A stretch of DNA of 46,682 bases from a bacterium (GTDB lineage Bacteria; Hydrothermota; Tepidihabitantia; B3-TA06). The notes under the pieces are model-generated. The model was not told where the DNA came from, did no database searches, and was given only the letters and a program-made list of their open reading frames with translations. Shown here one piece after another: positions 27,101 to 35,096 of the stretch. Numbering within the stretch: position 1 is the first letter of the stretch; every line of letters starts with the position of its first letter. The position numbers and the translations under genes are program-made. The stretch lies in assembly GCA_012517375.1 (NCBI GenBank), contig JAAYVC010000027.1, forward strand, positions 1 through 46,682. The letters are read 5' to 3'.

Positions 27101-29096
27101 CAAGACACTTTTGGGCTTTTTGCAGGTTCTCTAGAGCAATAAACCTCTTTGAAGCTTCTTTTAAATAGAACTTCGCTTTCTTTTTATCGCCGGCAAGAGA
27201 AAAGAGAATTGACAGCATTTCAAGATATGAATCGTCCCATTTTTCAATATCGTGATTCCAGAATCTGCAGGCTGTTTCCTCAATTGATTGACCGAGTGTT
27301 TGAGAAAGCGATTTCTTCCTCTCTATACTCATATTCTCGGAAAAGTAGCTTCTTACGAGCGAGTTTTCTATTCCGTAGTATAAATCCTCCTTCCTTCGAA
27401 CGGAGATTGCCAGGCCCTTATCCGCCAGCATCTTTAATCGAAACATGAATTCATCGGCGGAGTCAATCCTCTTCAGAGAATCCAGAGGAACAAATGAATC
27501 GACGAGCGACAAAGATTCAATCAGAGTAATTGATCCTTTTGCTGCTTCCCTTATCTTCTCTTCAAGCAAGGTTCCCATCCTTTTCGAGATGGAATAGTCG
27601 GAGCCCGGTTCCCTGAAGCGCCAGATTTCCTCGTACTTAAGCCATCCATCTTTCCACAAGAGTTCTATGAGTTCTACGATTGCTGCGGGATTTCCCTGAC
27701 TTGCTGAGTACAAAGTGTTTGCCAGCTCTTTTGATGAATCGAGCGTCGGGAATGTCCTGGATACCATCTCAAGAATGCTCATCTCGTCGAGTGGTTCCAG
27801 AAGCAGAGTTTTCTTCTCAGGTGAATCCCTGCCCCAGCCGGATATAAGCAGCCCAACTTTTCCGTCAAGCAATCTCATCAAATTATGGAAGACTTCCCTT
27901 TCAAAGTCTGTCAGTTCGTCCGAAACGTCGATGACAAGGGAATCTATGTTGTTTTTTAAGATCTGCGCCGCAAATCTGCGGCTCAGCTCTTCCGCGCTAT
28001 GCTTAGCTACTCTTGACTCGGCGTCCAGCCCAAGGGATGATGCAAGATTCTCGATTATCGATATAAAGGCGCCTTTTCCGCTGATAAGAAGAGTCTTCAT
28101 ATTGTTAACGAAGGCTCTGAATCTTAACTCCTTTATGAATCTTGTCTTGCCGGAACCCCTGTCTCCTTCAAGAAAAATAACATCCTTATCGTCCGAAAGC
28201 GCCTTAAGAGCCATGTCGAGTTCCCGCGTTCTGCCGACAAAACAAGGAGCAGGCGCAAAAAGCGGCTCTTCTGCAACTACGGATTCATTGCTCCTCAGAA
28301 ACCGCGAAAGAATCGATATGGATTCTCTCGCCGAAGGCCTTATTGCAGGTTCAGGCTCAAGAAATCTCAATACCAGTTCTTCAAGTTCGGCGGGGATTTT
28401 TAAGTCGCCGGTCTGTATGGTTTGCGGGCGTTTCGCTTTAGCGCGGGCAATCGACCAGGGCGACTCTTTTTCCCACAAACGGCTAGCGGAAAGAGTTTCA
28501 TAAGCCAGGACCCCTAAGGAGTAGATATCGGAAGAAGGCGTTATTCCCTGTCCGACAAACAGTTCGGGAGCAACGTAGTCGAGAGTGCCTCTCGGTCTGT
28601 TCGAAGGATCAAGGTAGTAGTCCTCCGCAAACCCGAAATCAAGCAGTACGGGTTCTCCGTTGTTCCGGACAAGAATATTTGAGGGCTTAAGATCGGCGTG
28701 AACGATGCCCTGAGCATGGATGTAGGAAAGAATCGATATTATCTTGCAGAGCAACCTTGAAAATATTTGAATGAATCGTTCATCCCTTGGGATTTGTGAA
28801 AGGTATTCGTCGAAAGCGTTTCCCCTGATAAGCTCCATTGTGAAGAAGGCGGCAGAATCGATAGTCCCGCACTCGTAGACTTTTATAATGCCTTGATGTT
28901 TAAGGCGTTCAAGGATAGAGAACTCTCTTTCAATTCGTCTCGTATAATCGGAGCCTTGAGCTATCTTTACTGCTATCTCTTCTCCCGAACCTTCATTGAC
29001 GGCAGACCAGACCAAGGAATCATACCCCTCTCCCAGCAGTTTGAGCGGTCTTAACCCTCTCTTTATCCAGGCACCAGAATCAATGGCCTTGCTCAT
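24102..29096 (-). CDS. Ser/Thr kinase-ATPase-TPR-GAF-sigma-54 activator fusion
   Basis: The protein has about 1,664 aa. In order: a eukaryote-type kinase (GEGYDSLVW, Lys44, HADLKPSN at 133-140, DFG at 153, APELF); an NTPase with Walker A GDRGSGKT near 312; a long TPR-like helical region (~500-1170); a GAF domain (~1195-1325); a sigma-54 AAA+ domain with Walker A GETGTGKG, the GAFTGA loop near 1430 and Walker B FLDEI; and a Fis-type helix-turn-helix at the end (NVSRAAKKLNISRQHLSRL). In the kinase loop HRD is replaced by HAD, which may alter or lower phosphotransfer. The frame is open upstream of 29096, but a promoter ends 7 nt before this ATG and no ribosome site is present, so I take 29096 as the start of a leaderless mRNA. 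Its target is probably the adjacent sigma-54 promoter. Similar fusions occur in Myxococcus-type bacteria. Confidence 0.9.
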   Translation of the reverse strand: MSKAIDSGAWIKRGLRPLKLLGEGYDSLVWSAVNEGSGEEIAVKIAQGSDYTRRIEREFSILERLKHQGIIKVYECGTIDSAAFFTMELIRGNAFDEYLSQIPRDERFIQIFSRLLCKIISILSYIHAQGIVHADLKPSNILVRNNGEPVLLDFGFAEDYYLDPSNRPRGTLDYVAPELFVGQGITPSSDIYSLGVLAYETLSASRLWEKESPWSIARAKAKRPQTIQTGDLKIPAELEELVLRFLEPEPAIRPSARESISILSRFLRSNESVVAEEPLFAPAPCFVGRTRELDMALKALSDDKDVIFLEGDRGSGKTRFIKELRFRAFVNNMKTLLISGKGAFISIIENLASSLGLDAESRVAKHSAEELSRRFAAQILKNNIDSLVIDVSDELTDFEREVFHNLMRLLDGKVGLLISGWGRDSPEKKTLLLEPLDEMSILEMVSRTFPTLDSSKELANTLYSASQGNPAAIVELIELLWKDGWLKYEEIWRFREPGSDYSISKRMGTLLEEKIREAAKGSITLIESLSLVDSFVPLDSLKRIDSADEFMFRLKMLADKGLAISVRRKEDLYYGIENSLVRSYFSENMSIERKKSLSQTLGQSIEETACRFWNHDIEKWDDSYLEMLSILFSLAGDKKKAKFYLKEASKRFIALENLQKAQKCLERLLEYDLSGLERKDVFLELGRISDLKKDIASSKAYYNRALELAGGEREEEAKILLLLGLAYQRVGEIDRSEELVDAAETKLEGTRSRFLEEILSARGWNKLKLGKYEYAEEVFKRALNLSDAKSEVYLRNAYMLAWVLFQQSKNEEALEYVKVVTGEAGNRNEWVIAFQASSLASETLMASGRLKEAGEYIEHASEFARLAGDARFNSTILRLQAKISFYRGMRRKAKSYVQQALELMAENGIDENVIELKLLNADISSLVGEWRSGWDGYLELWKTIAARKDSQHKPYVLINWADLCRMQGKIQWATRLLQRASLLTSERRYPGAELGILTLKCRMALDKGDLDTAREIICGKFSDLPEKQSLFYLFEISILECELLLAEGDIEKALSIIKHISSKMDTSGFEGSRGEILRLEAIAYRHSKDYANAISLLRKSIELLKLQENTYQEGLSLLMLSKVLFERNGYSDEAQAALEDSKAVFERLGALPELRKIEAFKSQNFSAWREQTGLAPLYLEGLRRISELLNYRLGEEDFMIQVLSVLLELTSAARGVIFLHEDSKLYAVASKHTETPSRNEARRLSETVMRQITQGLEPIYTADATTDWRFNRSKSILLNEIRSILCIPLKTSSKLLGTIYLDSTKPGLFNPDNTTYFESLGNILAATIDKSSEFNKMREEIRLSRERKKWEKSGVVFGNSPATRELYSQIERAARSEANVLLEGETGTGKGVMAKLIHDRSLRHGREFCSINCGIFPENLFAAELFGHRKGAFTGATEDRIGLLEAADGSTVFLDEITNISSFMQTKLLEVIEERVLRRLGESSKRRINIRFIFATNKNLEVETREGRFREDLYYRINTFKLYIPPLRERKEDIRELVNHFLKKSSFELNKSVTEVSDEVMQAFLDYPWPGNIRELANVLERAAILVRGKKITKDLLDQRFFPSVPFETKTLKDAKRIEEEELIKRTLLETRGNVSRAAKKLNISRQHLSRLISRYNIIRPITS

Positions 29097-29103
29097 AGAG
29101 TGT

Positions 29104-29132
29104 AATATAAATGCGACACATCCAAATGTCAA
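29104..29132 (-). promoter_or_regulatory. promoter of the kinase/activator gene, leaderless
   Basis: TTGACA-N17-TATATT on the - strand. The seven bases ACACTCT separate it from the ATG, so transcription should begin at or next to the start codon. The AGGAGGGGG further upstream lies before the -35 box and cannot serve in translation. Confidence 0.7.
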
Positions 29133-29286
29133 CCCCCTCCTGTTATATTTATATCGAATTAAGTTGAAAGTATACTGGAACTTTGTTTGAATGCAGATGA
29201 ATCCGGCGTCTCCGTGAATGTTTGGAAGTTGTTTTTTTAAGTCTGCGAGCAAAATACATAAAACGATTTATTTAGCGCCTGGGTTG

Positions 29287-29325
29287 CACAACAGGACTTG
29301 ACTTGTTGTGTTGTAACGGTAGACT
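29287..29325 (+). promoter_or_regulatory. promoter of the TatT-like gene with overlapping palindrome
   Basis: TTGACT-N16-TAGACT (29298-29325). CACAACA-N10-TGTTGTG is a perfect inverted repeat (29287-29310) that covers the -35 hexamer, so it is a likely repressor operator. Its arm-spacer-arm design (7-10-7) is the same as that of the activator sites near 24080, but the sequence differs. Confidence 0.55.
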
Positions 29326-29386
29326 TTGCTCAAGCTACATATTTATTGTGAAATCAATAAACCATCGCAGGTTTTAAGGAGGCAGT

Positions 29387-30112
29387 ATGAAGCGAGCTAT
29401 CATCATTTGTGCAGTGGCGTTTTCAGTTCTTTTCGCACTGGATGAGCGTCTCGAAAAGGCAGACGAATATTACCTCAATCGCCACAAAGATCAGGGATAT
29501 TCATTGAAAGCGAAGAGTCTTTGCGACGAAGTGTTGAAAGAAAAACCGGATGACGCCCAGGCTTTATGGCGTCTTGCAAGGCTCTATGTTCTTTTCGGCG
29601 ACGGCAAAAGCAGCAAGGACGAGAAGATCTCCCGTTATGAGGCAGGCAGGGGATACGCAGAAAAAGCCAAAGGCATAGACTCCAAATGCGCAGAGGCGTT
29701 CTTCTGGTACGGGGTCAATATCGGACGCATAGGTCAAACAAAAGGCGTACTGAACTCGCTTTCCTTAGCCGGTCCTGTAAAGGAAGCGTTTGAGAAGGCT
29801 CTGGCGCTCAATTCCAAGTTTGCGCCTGCTATGGACGGACTTGCGGTATGGTACATGGAGGTTCCTGGAGTTGCAGGAGGCGATCTCAACAAATCAGTCG
29901 AGTACCTCAAGAAAGGCATTGGCATTGAACCAAATTACTCCCTCCTCTACGTGGACCTTGCCAAGGTTTATATTAAACAGAAGAACTATTCAGCCGCGCG
30001 CGACCAGCTTAAAAAATGCCTTGCCATAACCGCACCCTACAACCCCGGCGACTTTTATCTTGACGACAAGCCTGAAGCCGAAAAACTCCTGAAAGAGATA
30101 GAAGGTAAATGA
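29387..30112 (+). CDS. Exported TPR protein, TRAP TatT-component-like
   Basis: The protein has 241 aa with a signal peptide (about residues 1-17, ending FALDE). It has TPR-type helical repeats; the block FFWYGVNIGRIGQTKG followed by APAMDGLAVWYMEVPGVAGGD is typical of the TatT family, periplasmic TPR proteins linked to TRAP transporters, and of related RMD-like proteins. No TRAP genes are near. It is translationally coupled to the BamA-like gene (ATGA overlap), which instead suggests a role in outer-membrane assembly or in cargo binding. AAGGAGG lies before the ATG. Confidence 0.75.
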   Translation: MKRAIIICAVAFSVLFALDERLEKADEYYLNRHKDQGYSLKAKSLCDEVLKEKPDDAQALWRLARLYVLFGDGKSSKDEKISRYEAGRGYAEKAKGIDSKCAEAFFWYGVNIGRIGQTKGVLNSLSLAGPVKEAFEKALALNSKFAPAMDGLAVWYMEVPGVAGGDLNKSVEYLKKGIGIEPNYSLLYVDLAKVYIKQKNYSAARDQLKKCLAITAPYNPGDFYLDDKPEAEKLLKEIEGK

Positions 30113-31491
30113 AGACCTTCGTACACCTCATCCTTGCGTTGGTTTCAGGTTTGTACGCCCAAACCAGCCAAATTATTACGCCGGAGAACGTTCCGCAGAT
30201 TTACAGGAATCCGGGTGAAACAATACTCATTATGGAGCCATTGATAGTCGACCGCATAGAGATAAAGGGCAACAACATCACCCGCGAGGGAATAATCAGG
30301 CGTGAGCTCGAATTCAAACCCGGCGATACTCTGACACCTGAAAAAATCGAGATGACCAAGTCCGCTCTCATGAGCACGAAGCTTTTCTCGGCCGCAGACA
30401 TCGAAAGCGAAGAAGTTTCTTCAGGCAAGTCGGTTGTTACCGTTACGGTCAAGGAGAAGCGATTCCCGAGCCCGTATCCTACGATTGGCATAGACGGGTC
30501 CACAGGATTCTACCTTGGCGCAGGCGCGCTTTACCCAAACCTTTTCGGTCAGGCTATAGCCTTCGATATGGGCGGCGAAATGGGCTTCCGCTTCTCAACG
30601 CCCCGCTGGAAGGCTTACGCCTATCTCTACATGCCGTTGACGGCCAACCGCTGGCACGGGGAAAAGATTGCATACAACTACTCCTACCTTTGGCGCAAGG
30701 ACGCCGAGATATACCTCCGGGAGCACAGGGTAACTTACCGTCAGGATATAAGGCCATGGCGGTTTCTCACCCTATCGCTTGAAGGAGGCTGGCTCCGCAG
30801 CAAGGCTTACGGACTCGAAGCCGATACTCACCGCTACACTTTCTCCACCGATACCGTGGACCAGTCACTGTTTCTTCAGCCTATAGTCAGGATAGACTTG
30901 CGCGACAACGACTACGACACGAGAAAGGGCTTCTTCTTCGAAGGCAGATTCTTCATCAATCCGGGCCTTTCTGAAGGGTTCCAGATGCAGCGGGCATGCT
31001 CTTTGTCCGTCGCCGGATACCTGCCCATCAACGATTACAACTGGCTTGCGGCAAACGTGTACACGTACCAGCAGCTTGATTCTATTCCCGAATACCGCAC
31101 GATATACGTAGGCGAGTCGCGAAAGGTTCGAGGCTGGATAGATACAACCCAGATAGGACCTTGTCTAAGCGTATTCTCCCTTGAGTACCGCAACCGCTTC
31201 GTAGATCTTGAATTCGAGGATCTTCCTTTGCTTGGGAATTTCAAGATGTGGTGGGGCGCGAACGCATTCTTCGATCTCGGCGCCGCGCACGATCCGGGTC
31301 TGCCTGCGCTCAGGCTCGCTGACCTGACAGGCGACCGCAAGGGCGGGCTCCTGCCAGGACTAGGCTTCGGAATCGCTGCCGGAACAGGAAAGCTCGTGGG
31401 CAAGCTCGAGTTCGCCTGGGGCGTCGGCTCCGGTTTCAACGGGAGCAAATTCGCGTTCTCAATCCCTGCCTACTTCGGCTGGAGGTTTTGA
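30109..31491 (+). CDS. BamA/Omp85-like outer-membrane protein with one POTRA domain
   Basis: The protein has 460 aa with a signal peptide (cleavage near YAQ). One POTRA domain spans residues 46-120 (VDRIEIKGNNITREGIIRR and TKLFSAADI, then VTVTVKEK). A beta-barrel follows (alternating aromatic strands, VRIDLRDNDYDTRKGFFFEG, which is the family motif region, and RKVRGWID). It ends in a C-terminal Phe (FGWRF), the signal used by barrel assembly. BamA proper has five POTRA domains; with one, this is a smaller member such as TamA-like or a patatin-type partner, and its job is probably export of a specific protein or lipid. It overlaps the TatT-like gene by 4 bp. Confidence 0.85.
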   Translation: MKTFVHLILALVSGLYAQTSQIITPENVPQIYRNPGETILIMEPLIVDRIEIKGNNITREGIIRRELEFKPGDTLTPEKIEMTKSALMSTKLFSAADIESEEVSSGKSVVTVTVKEKRFPSPYPTIGIDGSTGFYLGAGALYPNLFGQAIAFDMGGEMGFRFSTPRWKAYAYLYMPLTANRWHGEKIAYNYSYLWRKDAEIYLREHRVTYRQDIRPWRFLTLSLEGGWLRSKAYGLEADTHRYTFSTDTVDQSLFLQPIVRIDLRDNDYDTRKGFFFEGRFFINPGLSEGFQMQRACSLSVAGYLPINDYNWLAANVYTYQQLDSIPEYRTIYVGESRKVRGWIDTTQIGPCLSVFSLEYRNRFVDLEFEDLPLLGNFKMWWGANAFFDLGAAHDPGLPALRLADLTGDRKGGLLPGLGFGIAAGTGKLVGKLEFAWGVGSGFNGSKFAFSIPAYFGWRF

Positions 31492-31501
31492 TAAGATGCT
31501 C

Positions 31502-31529
31502 CTTTTTAGCGCTTAGGCGCGCTAAAAAG
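31502..31529 (+). terminator. terminator after the BamA-like gene
   Basis: CTTTTTAGCGC-TTAGGC-GCGCTAAAAAG, a perfect 11-bp stem. Its own arms hold the A and T tracts, so it could act in both directions. Confidence 0.6.
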
Positions 31530-31578
31530 ATAGCAAAACCTTACTACACAATATCGGTTTGAAATCAGGCGGCTTCTC

Positions 31579-31606
31579 TTGATTAGTATCTAAATCTAGA
31601 TAAACT
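31579..31606 (+). promoter_or_regulatory. promoter of the DUF402 gene
   Basis: TTGATT-N16-TAAACT, about 38 bp before the ATG. Confidence 0.45.
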
Positions 31607-31644
31607 CTTAGTCAGAATGTCAGTCCTTAGATTGAAGGAAAAGA

Positions 31645-32151
31645 ATGCCTGATTCCAAGCCCTTTTTTATTTATTACTTCAGGCCTCCCGACCGGGAGCT
31701 TGAGATTTTATCCGAACTCCTGTATTCAGATGACGAGGTGATTGTTACATCCCACGTCCTTCACGGCGCTTCTAATCCGCTCGTGATAAAAGGCGAGACC
31801 GTCATCGACAACGGCTACCGCGCCGTTTTTGCCGAATACAGGAGAGAATGGTTCGATGTAGCAGGGGTCTTCCGGCCTGACGGGATTTTCACAGGATACT
31901 ATGCCGATATTAACACGCCATCCGAGACCCGTCCCGACGGTTACTGGACAAAGGACCTTTTCCTTGACCTCTGGATTCCCCGAGACCGCTCGGATGTTTA
32001 TCTGCTCGATGAAGACGAATTCGAGGACGCCTGCAGGAATCGGTGGATAACGGATGAGGAGGCAATAAAAGCGAAAAAGGAAGCCGAAAAACTCATGGGT
32101 CTTTTCAAGAAAGGAGAGTTCCCTCCAGCGCTCCTGGAGAGGTTTTTATGA
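31645..32151 (+). CDS. DUF402-family protein (FomD/nucleotide phosphatase-like)
   Basis: The protein has 168 aa with no signal peptide. The motif FTGYYADINTPSETRPDGYWTKDLFLDLWIPRD followed by YLLDEDEFEDA is the DUF402/FomD core: the Tyr-x-Asp metal-binding strand, a Lys and a D-x-D, then LDEDE. Characterised members hydrolyse nucleoside di/triphosphates or CMP-linked phosphonates with metal ions. The ATG has GAAGGA five bases upstream. It overlaps the SpoIID-like gene by 4 bp, which ties the pair together in translation, although no shared function is known. Confidence 0.8.
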   Translation: MPDSKPFFIYYFRPPDRELEILSELLYSDDEVIVTSHVLHGASNPLVIKGETVIDNGYRAVFAEYRREWFDVAGVFRPDGIFTGYYADINTPSETRPDGYWTKDLFLDLWIPRDRSDVYLLDEDEFEDACRNRWITDEEAIKAKKEAEKLMGLFKKGEFPPALLERFL

Positions 32152-33170
32152 GCGGACTTATTTTCTACATCTTTGCAGTCAGCAAGGTTTTTACCATCCG
32201 CGTCTTCGCGGATGAGAAGCCCACTGAGATAACCATAGCCTCGACCGAGGGCACCTACAAGATTCAAGCCTCGGGCGATATGCTTTTCGTCAACGGCAAC
32301 AAGACTCCTTATTTCCAGCAGATGGAGGCTCAGAGCTATACGATAATCGCAGGCGGGAAAACCCGCTCTTACGCAGGAGGATTCACATTCTACTCCTTCG
32401 ACGGAGAGATGTATATCCTGAACTACATACCGGAGGAGGCATACATCGCATCGGTCGTCGCATCAGAAATACCGGGTGCGCAGCCCGAGGCTCGAAAAGC
32501 CCAGGCGATACTGGCCAGGACCTATGTCTATAAAAACGTCGGCAGGCACGGACAGTACGACCTGTGCGACGGACAGCACTGTCAGGTGTACAGGGGGCTT
32601 CCCGTTGACGCTTCCTCCCTTTCAGCCGCACAGGGTACGGCAGGTCTGGTTCTGGGCTACAAAGGAACAATTGCCGATATCTATTACCATTCGACGTGCG
32701 GCGGCATGACGCTTCTGCCGTCAGATGTATGGCCGGGAATGAAGGATCAGCCATACCATCAGCGGGTTAAAGACACTCTCTGCAGAATCTCTCCATACTA
32801 CGAGTGGGACGACACCTTCAATCTGGACCCTCTCTTCATCAACCTTGGTTTTGGTCAGATGCCTTCTTCAGTAAAGGTTGTACGCGATAAGGATTGGTCG
32901 CCAGTAAAAGGATTTGTTTTCTTTGCGCCGGACTCGGTTTACTTCGACTACTCCCGGGTGTCGGACGCAATCGATCACCACCCTATGACCCGCATTTTCG
33001 ACGCCGAGATTAAGGAAACCTTGCTTATCCTTCACGCTCACGGGTACGGACATGCTGTGGGCATGTGCCAGGTAGGCGCTATGGCTCTTGCAAAATCGGG
33101 AGCCAATTACCGCGATATCCTAACCTTCTATTTCCCTGGCACCGAGATACTATCGCTCGCGAGCTTTTAA
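32148..33170 (+). CDS. SpoIID/LytB-domain protein
   Basis: The protein has 340 aa with a short hydrophobic N-terminus (MSGLIFYIFAVSKVF), a signal peptide or anchor. SpoIID motifs are present: VVASEIPGAQPEARKAQAILARTYV (a Glu in the SEIP position is catalytic in the family) and near the end HGYGHAVGMCQVGA, with FYFPGTEI as the closing motif. The family are lytic transglycosylases that remove glycan from denuded peptidoglycan; non-spore formers have them too. It likely acts in the periplasm on the wall. A Cys-rich insert (CDGQHCQVY, STCGG) is present. Confidence 0.85.
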   Translation: MSGLIFYIFAVSKVFTIRVFADEKPTEITIASTEGTYKIQASGDMLFVNGNKTPYFQQMEAQSYTIIAGGKTRSYAGGFTFYSFDGEMYILNYIPEEAYIASVVASEIPGAQPEARKAQAILARTYVYKNVGRHGQYDLCDGQHCQVYRGLPVDASSLSAAQGTAGLVLGYKGTIADIYYHSTCGGMTLLPSDVWPGMKDQPYHQRVKDTLCRISPYYEWDDTFNLDPLFINLGFGQMPSSVKVVRDKDWSPVKGFVFFAPDSVYFDYSRVSDAIDHHPMTRIFDAEIKETLLILHAHGYGHAVGMCQVGAMALAKSGANYRDILTFYFPGTEILSLASF

Positions 33171-33172
33171 CA

Positions 33173-33201
33173 CCCATAAAAACGCAGGGCGTTTTTATGG
33201 G
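33173..33201. terminator. triloop hairpin after the SpoIID-like gene
   Basis: CCCATAAAAACGC-AGG-GCGTTTTTATGGG, a perfect 13-bp stem, 2 bp after the stop. A/T tracts on either arm around a CGC/GCG core let it act as a bidirectional terminator. Further downstream CCCCAAG and CTTGGGG (33271-33301) form a weaker second stem followed by TTTT. Confidence 0.6.
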
Positions 33202-33307
33202 GGCCCAGGAATACCTCATGGGATCATCCTGGAGATTTAACTATGGATTTGAAGAGATATTTCAGGGGGTCCCCAAGAAAACGTTTCAAGGCTACTTGGG
33301 GTTTTGA

Positions 33308-34183
33308 ATGAATATCTGGATAGCGATAGCGCTCATAACGCTCACTGCAACTTCATGGGAGGTTGGTGTGGTCATGCAAAAAAAGGTTGCCGACAAGCTG
33401 CCTCTCATCAAAGGACTGAAGGGAATTCTCGCATTAATCCGTTCGCCTTTGTGGATGGCAGGTCTTGTGATTACGGGCATCGGCTGGGGCGTTTACGTCT
33501 ATGCGCTTAACTTCACGCCCATATCGATTGCAAGGGCGATCACTGCATCCGGATATGTTATACTTGCTCTTCTATCCACCATCTTCCTCAAACACAGGCT
33601 GAAGGCGGTAGAATGGATTGCGGTTCTTGCCGTTACTTCGGGTGTCGTTCTGATAGGCTTAAGCGAGCGGCATGACTCGGCTCTTGTTCCCAGGCTTAAA
33701 TTATCGAAGCTAATAATCTCGGGAAGCATTTCTATTGTTCTATCCTTTCTCCTCGTCCTTTTTTCACGAGGAGATAATAGCAAGATAAAGCCCGCTGTTG
33801 CATTCGCGGCTGTATCCGGAATCCTCTCGGGAGTCGGCGACCTCTTGACCAAGGCGCTCCTCGTCGAAATCCAGTTCAAATCCTACTTCATCGGGTTCCT
33901 CGCGTTCGCACCCCTCATCATCATCTTCTATCTCGCCGGTTTCTTTGCGCTCTCAAGAAGCTACCAGCACGGCACGGCGGTCTCTTCGGTCGTGATTTCG
34001 GATTTCACCGTGCGCATCTCCACTGCCGCGCTCGGGATATATGCGCTTGGCGAAGCGCTTCCTCCAGACACTCTTCATCTGATTTTGAGGATTGCAGGCT
34101 TTGTGCTTGCGCTTTCGGCCTCCGTTCTCCTGGGAAGATTTTCTGGAGAAGAGGTCGCGGGAAAAATGAAAAAAAACTCTTGA
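33308..34183 (+). CDS. DMT-superfamily membrane transporter, NIPA-like
   Basis: The protein has 291 aa and about nine membrane helices in a 10-TM-type layout (e.g. IWIAIALITLTATSWEVGVVMQKK, where a charged MQKK pair follows the first helix). SIARAITASGYVILALLS, GALSRSY-type and AGFVLALSASVLLG segments have the small-residue pattern of the drug/metabolite transporter superfamily. NIPA-type Mg2+ transporters have this start and length. The ATG is preceded by TTGGGGTTTTGA, a weak ribosome site. Confidence 0.65.
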   Translation: MNIWIAIALITLTATSWEVGVVMQKKVADKLPLIKGLKGILALIRSPLWMAGLVITGIGWGVYVYALNFTPISIARAITASGYVILALLSTIFLKHRLKAVEWIAVLAVTSGVVLIGLSERHDSALVPRLKLSKLIISGSISIVLSFLLVLFSRGDNSKIKPAVAFAAVSGILSGVGDLLTKALLVEIQFKSYFIGFLAFAPLIIIFYLAGFFALSRSYQHGTAVSSVVISDFTVRISTAALGIYALGEALPPDTLHLILRIAGFVLALSASVLLGRFSGEEVAGKMKKNS

Positions 34184-34208
34184 CAAGCCGTCGACCGGTC
34201 GCTAAACT
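34180..34208 (+). promoter_or_regulatory. promoter of the TPR gene, overlapping the transporter stop
   Basis: TTGACA-N17-TAAACT. The spacer contains CGACCGGTCG, a perfect 10-bp palindrome (34192-34201) that could be an operator. Confidence 0.65.
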
Positions 34209-34237
34209 CTTCAGCAAACAAATCCTTGGAGGAAAAA

Positions 34238-35005
34238 GTGACGGAATGGTATGAAAAAGCCAGAGAGCTCTACAATGCCGGAAAGAAAGAAGAAGCGGAT
34301 AAAATCATAGAAGAAAAATCCAGAATAATCGCTGAAACCGCACAGGATTTCTTTGAGAGGGGAATAGCTAGGCGGTTGCTCCGCAATCTTAATGATGCCC
34401 TTGAGGATTTCAAAAAGTGCATCGAACTTTCTCCCGGATACTTTGAGGCATATCTTCATCTTGGGTGGACGTTATCGAATCTGGAAAGGTATGAAGAGGC
34501 TCTCAAGACCTTCGATAAGCTCATCGAGCTAAAGCCTGATGAGATGAAAGGTCATCACGGACGGTCGCAGTCTTTGTTTACCTTGAAACGGTACGAGGAA
34601 GTTATCGCCTACAACGAAGAACTTGTAGAACGCCTGCCCGCGTTCAGTGGATTCTGGGAACTAACCAGAACCGCGGCGCTCAATCAGCTCGGAAGGCACG
34701 AAGAAGCGTTGAATTCAGTCACAAAAATCAAGCCGGAAGAGATAAAGCCTCTGCCTTCGTATGCATATTATTTGAGTCTTGCAGAAACGTTTTGTCTCTT
34801 GAACAGGTACGATGAAGCCCTTAATGCGCTCAATGAGGGAATGGACAAAACTAGGGAAGAAGAGGGTTGTGCCCCATGTTTTGCTAACAACTGCTGGAGG
34901 AATCCTTATCTTGAGGCGCTACGTAAGCCGCCCTACCGTGAAAGACTCGAGAAAATAATAGGACCGAAACCGAAGGTCTCAAGAAAAAACCGTAGCACAG
35001 ATTAG
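34238..35005 (+). CDS. Cytoplasmic TPR protein
   Basis: The protein has 255 aa, without signal peptide. Canonical TPR motifs run from residue ~35 to ~200: LRNLNDALEDFKKCIELSP, then YLHLGWTLSNLERYEEALK, and RYEEV and GRHEEAL repeats. A short Cys-containing segment (GCAPCFANNC, residues ~215-225) precedes a basic tail; the four-base CxxC spacing could bind a metal. The GTG start is chosen from GGAGG five bases upstream; a TTG 12 bp earlier lies inside that site. Confidence 0.7.
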   Translation: MTEWYEKARELYNAGKKEEADKIIEEKSRIIAETAQDFFERGIARRLLRNLNDALEDFKKCIELSPGYFEAYLHLGWTLSNLERYEEALKTFDKLIELKPDEMKGHHGRSQSLFTLKRYEEVIAYNEELVERLPAFSGFWELTRTAALNQLGRHEEALNSVTKIKPEEIKPLPSYAYYLSLAETFCLLNRYDEALNALNEGMDKTREEEGCAPCFANNCWRNPYLEALRKPPYRERLEKIIGPKPKVSRKNRSTD

Positions 35006-35025
35006 CAAGATCAATCCCTGAAAAC

Positions 35026-35093
35026 AACTTAGACAATTCTCCAGATTTTTTGATATGCGAGCGCAAGTTTTCCGCAATTCGACTGTCTAAGTT
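35026..35093. promoter_or_regulatory. long-range inverted repeat before the first ECF operon
   Basis: AACTTAGACA (35026-35035) and TGTCTAAGTT (35084-35093) are perfect 10-bp inverted copies, 48 bp apart. The second copy ends 3 bp before the ATG of the anti-sigma gene, which has no Shine-Dalgarno site. TGTCTAAG could be an ECF-type -10, or the pair a site for a looping regulator. Confidence 0.4.
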
Positions 35094-35096
35094 TTT

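Noticed and set aside
27715-28503. 262-codon open frame on the + strand
   Set aside because: It lies antisense inside the kinase/activator gene, whose motifs are clear; it has no family features.
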